Shown here one piece after another: positions 37,405-41,749 of a stretch of 41,749 bases of DNA; position 1 is the stretch's first letter; each line of letters opens with the position of its first letter. Source of the DNA: Rhodocyclaceae bacterium (GTDB lineage Bacteria > Pseudomonadota > Gammaproteobacteria > Burkholderiales > Rhodocyclaceae). The notes beneath the pieces were generated by a model, which was not told where the DNA came from, did no database searches, and saw nothing but the letters and a program-made list of their open reading frames with translations. The DNA lies in the NCBI GenBank assembly GCA_026417115.1, contig JAOADW010000014.1, positions 1-41,749 on the forward strand, given 5' to 3'. The position numbers and the translations under genes are program-made.

Positions 37405-38340
37405 ATGCGCACACTGATCTGCGGCTCCTTGGCCTACGACACCATCATGGTGTTTCACGATCGTTTCAAAAACCACATCCTGCCCGATCAAATCCACATC
37501 CTGAACGTCGCCTTTCTCGTGCCGGACATGCGGCGAGAATATGGCGGCTGCGCCGGGAACATCGCCTACAACCTCAAGCTCTTGGGCGGCGAGCCGGTGA
37601 TCATGGCCACCGTCGGGGATGACGGTGACCTCTACTTGCAACGCCTGAAAAAGCTCGGCATCGGGCTTGAGCACGTGCGTCAGATCCCGGGCGCTTATAC
37701 GGCGCAGGCCTTCATCACCACCGATCTCGACGACAATCAGATCACCGCCTTTCACCCTGGCGCCATGCAGTCTTCGCATTACAACCGCGTCTTGGACGCG
37801 AAAGACATCGCGCTGGGCATCGTTGCGCCCGATGGGCGAGAAGGCATGCTGCAACATGCGCGCGACTTCCATGCGCGCGGCATTCCCTTCGTGTTCGACC
37901 CGGGCCAAGGCCTGCCCATGTTCAACGGCGAAGAGCTGCTCGAATTCCTGCGGCTTGCGGACTATTGCTGCGTCAACGACTATGAAGCGAAGCTCTTGGC
38001 CGAACGGACGGGCAAGTCGATTGCGGAACTTGCGCGCCAGGTGCGGGCGCTCATCGTCACGCGCGGCGCCCAGGGCGCGCAGCTTCATGCGGGCGACATC
38101 GTGCTGGACGTGCCGGCCGCGCCGGCCGACGCCCTCGTCGACCCCACGGGGTGCGGCGACGCTTTCCGCGCAGGCCTCCTTTATGGCATTGCGCGCGGCT
38201 TCGATTGGAAAAAAACCATGCAGCTTGCATGCCTCATGGGCGCGATCAAAATCGCCCATCGGGGCGGGCAAAACCATCGTCCCAGCCGCGCAGAAATCGC
38301 TGCGCGCTATCTTGCGGCCTGGGGCGAAACGCTCGCATGA
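37405..38340 (+). CDS. PfkB family carbohydrate/nucleoside kinase (adenosine kinase-like)
   Basis: 311 aa ribokinase-fold kinase. The N-terminal LICGSLAYDTIMVF and YGGCAGNIAYNLKLLGG form the substrate side, and DPTGCGDAFRAGLLYGIARG is the catalytic anion hole with the base Asp. The IHILNVAFLVPDMRREYGG segment is typical of the bacterial adenosine kinase/sugar kinase group found in betaproteobacteria after the zinc-ribbon gene. The substrate cannot be fixed by sequence: adenosine, ribose or a related sugar are options. Confidence 0.9.
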   Translation: MRTLICGSLAYDTIMVFHDRFKNHILPDQIHILNVAFLVPDMRREYGGCAGNIAYNLKLLGGEPVIMATVGDDGDLYLQRLKKLGIGLEHVRQIPGAYTAQAFITTDLDDNQITAFHPGAMQSSHYNRVLDAKDIALGIVAPDGREGMLQHARDFHARGIPFVFDPGQGLPMFNGEELLEFLRLADYCCVNDYEAKLLAERTGKSIAELARQVRALIVTRGAQGAQLHAGDIVLDVPAAPADALVDPTGCGDAFRAGLLYGIARGFDWKKTMQLACLMGAIKIAHRGGQNHRPSRAEIAARYLAAWGETLA

Positions 38341-38562
38341 GGATGCCTCGGCGGCCACGCAGCGGCCGGCGAATGCGCAACAGACCCCTCGCCGCCAAGG
38401 CGGAGGCAGGCCCATGATCGGCCCTCGACGCGGGCAACCCCAGGGCAGCCATGGGAGCATGGCCAAAACGCTTGGCAAGCGATGATCTTTGCATGGCGGC
38501 GCAAAGCGCCCATTATGCCGATTGCGGAGCGCCGTGCGCGCGCAGACCGATGACGGCGTCTT

Positions 38563-38589
38563 GGCCAAAAACCGGCTGGGGCTTTGGCC
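38563..38589. other. inverted repeat between the kinase and rmuC genes
   Basis: GGCCAAA (38563-38569) and TTTGGCC (38583-38589) form a 7-bp stem with a 13-base loop, 28 bases beyond the rmuC stop. No T-run follows, so it is only a possible 3' end structure for rmuC or the kinase. The rest of the convergent gap 38341-38616 holds two smaller hairpins (38469-38481, 38493-38513) and no supported gene. Confidence 0.4.
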
Positions 38590-38616
38590 GCGAGCAGTTG
38601 GAAAACCCTATTCCCT

Positions 38617-39930
38617 TCAGTCTTCGGTGAGCTCGAGTGGGAGCGCCTCGTCGTCCGCAACCGGCAGCGCCTCGACCTCGCGTAGTTTCCGCGCGAGCGC
38701 GCGCGTGCGCACATCCACTTGGTCGAAGCGATTGCGCGCCTCGTCGAGCTTCTTCTTCGTCGCCGCGATCACCTCGCCAAAGCGCGTAAATTCAGTCTTC
38801 ACGCGCCCGAGCACTTCCCAGACCTCGAACGCGCGTTTTTCGATCGCCAGGGTGCGGAAGCCAAGCTGCAGACTGTTGAGGAACGCCGCGATCGTTGTCG
38901 GCCCCGCGATCGTCACGCGATAGTCGCGCTGCAAATCCTCGACGAGTCCGGGGCGTCGCAGCGCTTCGGCGTAGAGCCCTTCGGTGGGCAAATAGAGCAC
39001 CGCGAAATCGGTGGTCGCGGGCGGTTCGATGTATTTCTCGCGGATCGCGCGCGCCTCGTTGCGCAGACGCGCTTCCAACGCGCGCGCAGCCGCCTCTGCG
39101 GCGCCGCTGTCGCCGGCCTCTTGGGCATCGAGCAGGCGCTGGTAATCTTCGAGCGGAAATTTGGCGTCGATGGGCAGCCAAGTGGGCTGCTCGCCATGGC
39201 CGGGAAGCCGCACGGCGAATTCGACGCGCTCTGCGCAGCCAGGCCGCGTGGCGACATTTTTCGCGTATTGCTCGGGGGTGAGGATCTGGCCGATCAATGC
39301 TTCAAGCTGGATTTCGCCCCACGCGCCGCGTGCCTTCACGTTGCTCAGCACACGCTTCAAATCTCCCACGCCCGCGGCCAGAGTCTGCATTTCGCCCAGC
39401 CCGCGGTGCACCTCTTCGAGACGCTGGGAAACCAGAGCGAACGATTGCCCGAGGCGCTGTTCGAGCGTTTGGTGCAGCTTCTCATCGACGGTTGCGCGCA
39501 TTTGTTCGAGCTTGGCGGCGTTGTCCGCCTGGATCGCGGCAAGGCGTTCATTGACCGTCGCCTCAACCGACTGCAGGCGCAGCAGCAAGCGTTGCTCGAA
39601 GGTGGCGAAATTCTGCGCAAGCTCCGTGCGGCTTTGGCGCGCCTCGGCAAACGCCATGGCAAGCTGCTGCCGCACCGTCTCGCTCAGTTGCGTGAGCGCC
39701 TGCGCCGTACCCTGTGTGAAGCTAGACAAGCGCGCCTCCTGGCCCTGTCCGAGCGCCGCCAACGCTCCCTCGACGCGTCCCGTTTGGCTTGCAAGGGCCT
39801 GGATGCGCAGCTCGAGCTCATCGAGCCGCTGCGCAAAGGCCGGATCGCGTCGGGGCCGCAACAGCAAGGCGAACAGCATCAGCGCAATGGCAAGCCACGC
39901 GAAGAGAGAAAGAAGCTCGAAGACCGTCAT
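38617..39930 (-). CDS. rmuC: DNA recombination protein RmuC
   Basis: 437 aa. An N-terminal membrane helix (LFAWLAIALMLFALLL) is followed by a long coiled coil (residues 35-190) and the RmuC nuclease-like domain: KARGAWGEIQLEALIGQILT, LPIDAKFPLEDYQRLL (with the D-x-K-F-P active-site motif) and FLPTEGLYAEAL-type YLPTEGLYAEAL. RmuC limits inversions at short inverted repeats and has recently been implicated in cleaving DNA at fusion or crossing points; details are unsettled. It is convergent with the kinase gene and divergent from the CPBP protease. Confidence 0.94.
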   Translation of the reverse strand: MTVFELLSLFAWLAIALMLFALLLRPRRDPAFAQRLDELELRIQALASQTGRVEGALAALGQGQEARLSSFTQGTAQALTQLSETVRQQLAMAFAEARQSRTELAQNFATFEQRLLLRLQSVEATVNERLAAIQADNAAKLEQMRATVDEKLHQTLEQRLGQSFALVSQRLEEVHRGLGEMQTLAAGVGDLKRVLSNVKARGAWGEIQLEALIGQILTPEQYAKNVATRPGCAERVEFAVRLPGHGEQPTWLPIDAKFPLEDYQRLLDAQEAGDSGAAEAAARALEARLRNEARAIREKYIEPPATTDFAVLYLPTEGLYAEALRRPGLVEDLQRDYRVTIAGPTTIAAFLNSLQLGFRTLAIEKRAFEVWEVLGRVKTEFTRFGEVIAATKKKLDEARNRFDQVDVRTRALARKLREVEALPVADDEALPLELTED

Positions 39931-40062
39931 AATCGCCCCATCCTTTCAGACGGACACTGAAACAGTGGATATTCTTGCAGTGGCAGGGCGCACGCCACCC
40001 ACGACCGCCGCATATGAGTAAGCGCGGCGCATGCCCACCACAGACGAAGCGATCATACGACC

Positions 40063-40752
40063 TTGCGCGCACACGAAAGAAAAGACAAGCTTGCCAAAGC
40101 CCCTCTACCCCGCCCACGCACGAGGCGAGCCCTCGAGCTCGTCTTCCTCTTCATCCTGCTGCCGCTGGCACTTGCCTACATAGGCGAGCACGCACGTCGC
40201 TTCGTACTGCCCCAGATTTTCATTATCTCTGCCCTATGCTTCGTACTGTTGCGACGCGACCCCACCTTCGACATGCGCGCCCTCTGGGCCATGCCTCATC
40301 CCCTCCGGCCGCACGGTTTGCGCCTAGGCCTTTTGCTCCTTGCCGGCGGCCTTCTCCTAGCCGTCCTCTTGCCCTGGCTGCCCTTCCCACTTGCCCCCTT
40401 CGCCTTGCCGCGCGAACAACCCTCGCTTTGGCTGGCGGCGATCTTACTCTATCCGCTGCTGTCGGCCTTCCCGCAAGAGTTCATCTTTCGCGTCTTTTTC
40501 TTTCATCGCTACCAAGCGCTTGGCCTACGCCCGAGCCGAATGATCGCCGCCAGCGCCATGAGCTTTGCGCTGGCGCACGCCCAGTTTGGCAACTGGCCTG
40601 CCGTCGCGCTTTCCTTCCTTGGCGGCCTGCTGTTCGCCTACACCTATGCGCGCACGCGCTCGTGGCTTCTCGTCGGCGCAGAGCATGGCCTCTGGGGCGA
40701 CTGGCTCCTCACGCTGGGCTTTGCCCCTTATTTTTACGGCGGATTTATCTAA
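40063..40752 (+). CDS. CPBP family intramembrane metalloprotease
   Basis: 229 aa, about seven hydrophobic helices. The CPBP (Abi/CAAX protease) motifs are present: QEFIFR (Glu139, Arg143) in place of EExxxR, FALAH (His172) and AEHGLWGD (Glu207, His208, then Asp). These residues activate water or bind metal in the membrane. The start is uncertain: the frame is open from base 40018 but has only a TTG at 40063 before the first helix, without a clear ribosome site; an out-of-frame ATG sits at 40031. Substrate unknown. It is the last gene before the CRISPR array, which by itself does not prove a defence role. Confidence 0.8.
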   Translation: MRAHERKDKLAKAPLPRPRTRRALELVFLFILLPLALAYIGEHARRFVLPQIFIISALCFVLLRRDPTFDMRALWAMPHPLRPHGLRLGLLLLAGGLLLAVLLPWLPFPLAPFALPREQPSLWLAAILLYPLLSAFPQEFIFRVFFFHRYQALGLRPSRMIAASAMSFALAHAQFGNWPAVALSFLGGLLFAYTYARTRSWLLVGAEHGLWGDWLLTLGFAPYFYGGFI

Positions 40753-41130
40753 AGGCCTTCTCTGAAAGCACTGTTCGCCAAGCCGAGATGAAAGCGGCAA
40801 GCATGCTGCGCTTTCACAAAGGAAACTCAAAAAATCGTTGCGAGCGGCTGGAAAGCACGGCGCATGAAGCACAGCGAACGTCAGCGCTCATACAGCGGCT
40901 AAAACCCAAAAATCGTGCAGACGCCCTCCGTCTGCGCAGCAGAGTATTCCGAGGGCTCTTCGGGCCCCGTTGGCCGCCCTTTCCGCGTATCGAGCCGAAA
41001 GGCGCACAAGCTGCCCTAAAAAAAGCCTGCCTAAACGATACGCAACAAAACGCTTCGTTTCGGTTTTACAGCCGAATGATCGGGGCGTTTTTCAAGCTCT
41101 CCCTGCGGACAAGCCGCCTAGGGATAAATA
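40753..41130. other. non-coding stretch between CPBP gene and CRISPR array
   Basis: No supported gene. It holds three inverted repeats: TGAAAGCG/CGCTTTCA (40789-40796 and 40809-40816, perfect, 37 bases after the protease stop), GCAGACG/CGTCTGC (40917-40923 and 40929-40935, perfect, 5-base loop) and GGGCTC/GGGCCC (40953-40958 and 40962-40967, one G-T pair). A run of seven A (41018-41024) would be a T-run in leftward transcripts from the array. If the array is transcribed leftward, this is its trailer side, not its leader. Confidence 0.55.
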
Positions 41131-41166
41131 AGAGATCCCCCTGAGAAATCAGGGCATGGTTCAGAG
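41131..41166 (-). repeat. degenerate terminal CRISPR repeat
   Basis: Matches the consensus repeat at 27 of 36 positions. The first eight bases (plus strand) are all changed and one more base differs (CTTAG to CTGAG). That last change makes CCCTGA-GAAA-TCAGGG (41139-41154), a perfect 6-bp stem, where the normal repeat has a mismatch in the stem. Confidence 0.9.
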
Positions 41167-41749
41167 AATCCCGGTCTGCCGCACTATCCTCGGCGAGGTC
41201 GGTCTTAATCCCTTAGAAATCAGGGCATGGTTCAGAGCGATCGGTGGGAGCTGACCGACTACATGGGCCGCGTCTTAATCCCTTAGAAATCAGGGCATGG
41301 TTCAGAGACGGCAATCTGCCGAAGGACTTCGACCAGTGGGAGGTCTTAATCCCTTAGAAATCAGGGCATGGTTCAGAGGTGAGCTGTGATCGAGTTTATC
41401 AATCTGACTCCGTCTTAATCCCTTAGAAATCAGGGCATGGTTCAGAGCCGACAAAGACGGTGTTTGGCGGCTGCTGCAGTCTTAATCCCTTAGAAATCAG
41501 GGCATGGTTCAGAGTCGCTACCTGGAGGAAAAGGAATGATACTTTTGGTGTCTTAATCCCTTAGAAATCAGGGCATGGTTCAGAGCACGCGGCTGTTCTT
41601 GCCCTTGGAGCGGATTATCCGTCTTAATCCCTTAGAAATCAGGGCATGGTTCAGAGTGCGGGCGTGGCATATACCGCCCGAGTATGGGCGTGTCTTAATC
41701 CCTTAGAAATCAGGGCATGGTTCAGAGCCGCACGATACAACATCGGCCG
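41131..41749 (-). CRISPR. CRISPR array, 9 repeats in view, continues past the right edge
   Basis: Eight identical 36-bp repeats start at 41202, 41272, 41343, 41412, 41479, 41550, 41621 and 41692, and a degenerate one at 41131. On the plus strand the repeat begins GTCTTAATCCC and ends GGTTCAGAG. Eight complete spacers are 35, 34, 35, 33, 31, 35, 35 and 35 bp, all different, and a ninth starts at 41728. The minus strand is inferred to be the transcribed one: in that direction the repeat ends ATTAAGAC, like the 8-base 5' handles (ATTGAAAC type) of many type I and III crRNAs, and the degenerate repeat then lies at the leader-distal end. No cas genes are in the window, so the subtype is open. Confidence 0.97.

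Noticed and set aside
38337..38417. 26-residue Arg-rich frame after the kinase gene with ATGA overlap
   Set aside because: Very short, highly basic and without any sign of a function; likely chance.
40753..41130. Idea that this is the CRISPR leader
   Set aside because: The degenerate repeat borders it and the repeat's handle points the other way, so it is more likely the trailer side.
40753..41130. tracrRNA-like copy of the repeat
   Set aside because: No stretch resembling the repeat or its complement was found here by eye.
39975..41144. 389-residue plus-strand frame spanning the CPBP gene and the gap before the array
   Set aside because: It is out of frame with the CPBP protein, Arg/Pro/Ala-rich, and ends within the degenerate repeat; it looks like chance.

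Overview
This window looks like a contiguous piece of a high-GC betaproteobacterial chromosome. The evidence is gene content and order. The block ychF-pth-rplY-prs-tRNA-Gln-ispE-lolB-TPR lipoprotein, the pilU/pilT genes divergent from yggS-proC-yggT-yggU, the M16 peptidase pair-rsmD-coaD-fdx divergent from ftsY, and accB-accC-prmA-zinc ribbon protein are all arrangements familiar from that class. The genus cannot be named from this alone. Genes are packed tightly: many stop and start codons overlap (ATGA, TGATG), and gaps above 200 bp are few.

Layout. 1-5.2 kb: the end of a small cytochrome c, then a branched-chain amino acid ABC importer (lipoprotein binding protein, LivH, LivM, LivG, LivF) with a terminator-like hairpin after the binding-protein gene. 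5.2-9.3 kb: a 2Fe-2S/flavin reductase, then an overlapping trio (epimerase-like protein, HemJ-like protein, THUMP-type RNA methyltransferase) whose last gene overlaps a membrane-anchored hypothetical gene tail to tail. 9.3-14.8 kb: twitching motility ATPases PilU and PilT, divergent from yggS-proC-yggT-yggU-apaH. 14.8-21.5 kb, minus strand: translation and cell-envelope genes plus tRNA-Gln(TTG), which has its own promoter and is followed by a possible attenuator before prs. 21.6-27.7 kb: mutM, then minus-strand usp, terC, ferredoxin, coaD, rsmD and two M16 peptidases. 27.7-30.7 kb: ftsY, ftsX and rpoH. ftsE is missing from its usual place, the FtsX loop that normally couples to FtsE is not recognisable, and rpoH carries a perfect CIRCE operator. 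30.7-38.3 kb: a small two-helix membrane protein, mpl, an unknown gene, aroQ, accB, accC, prmA, a zinc-ribbon membrane protein and a PfkB-type kinase. 38.6-40.8 kb: rmuC and a CPBP membrane protease. 41.1 kb to the edge: a CRISPR array.

How the parts relate. Most genes are core housekeeping: peptide release, PRPP, isoprenoid, CoA, fatty acid and shikimate synthesis, peptidoglycan recycling, protein export and heat shock. The accessory part is the right end. The CRISPR array has nine 36-bp repeats in view and eight complete spacers of 31-35 bp. The degenerate repeat at its left end and the repeat's ATTAAGAC end (minus strand) both indicate minus-strand transcription, so leader and cas genes should lie beyond the right edge. 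No cas gene is visible here, so the CRISPR type cannot be assigned. The observations most worth a second look are the ftsE-less ftsX, the array orientation and its hairpin-forming terminal repeat, the prs leader, and the CIRCE control of rpoH.
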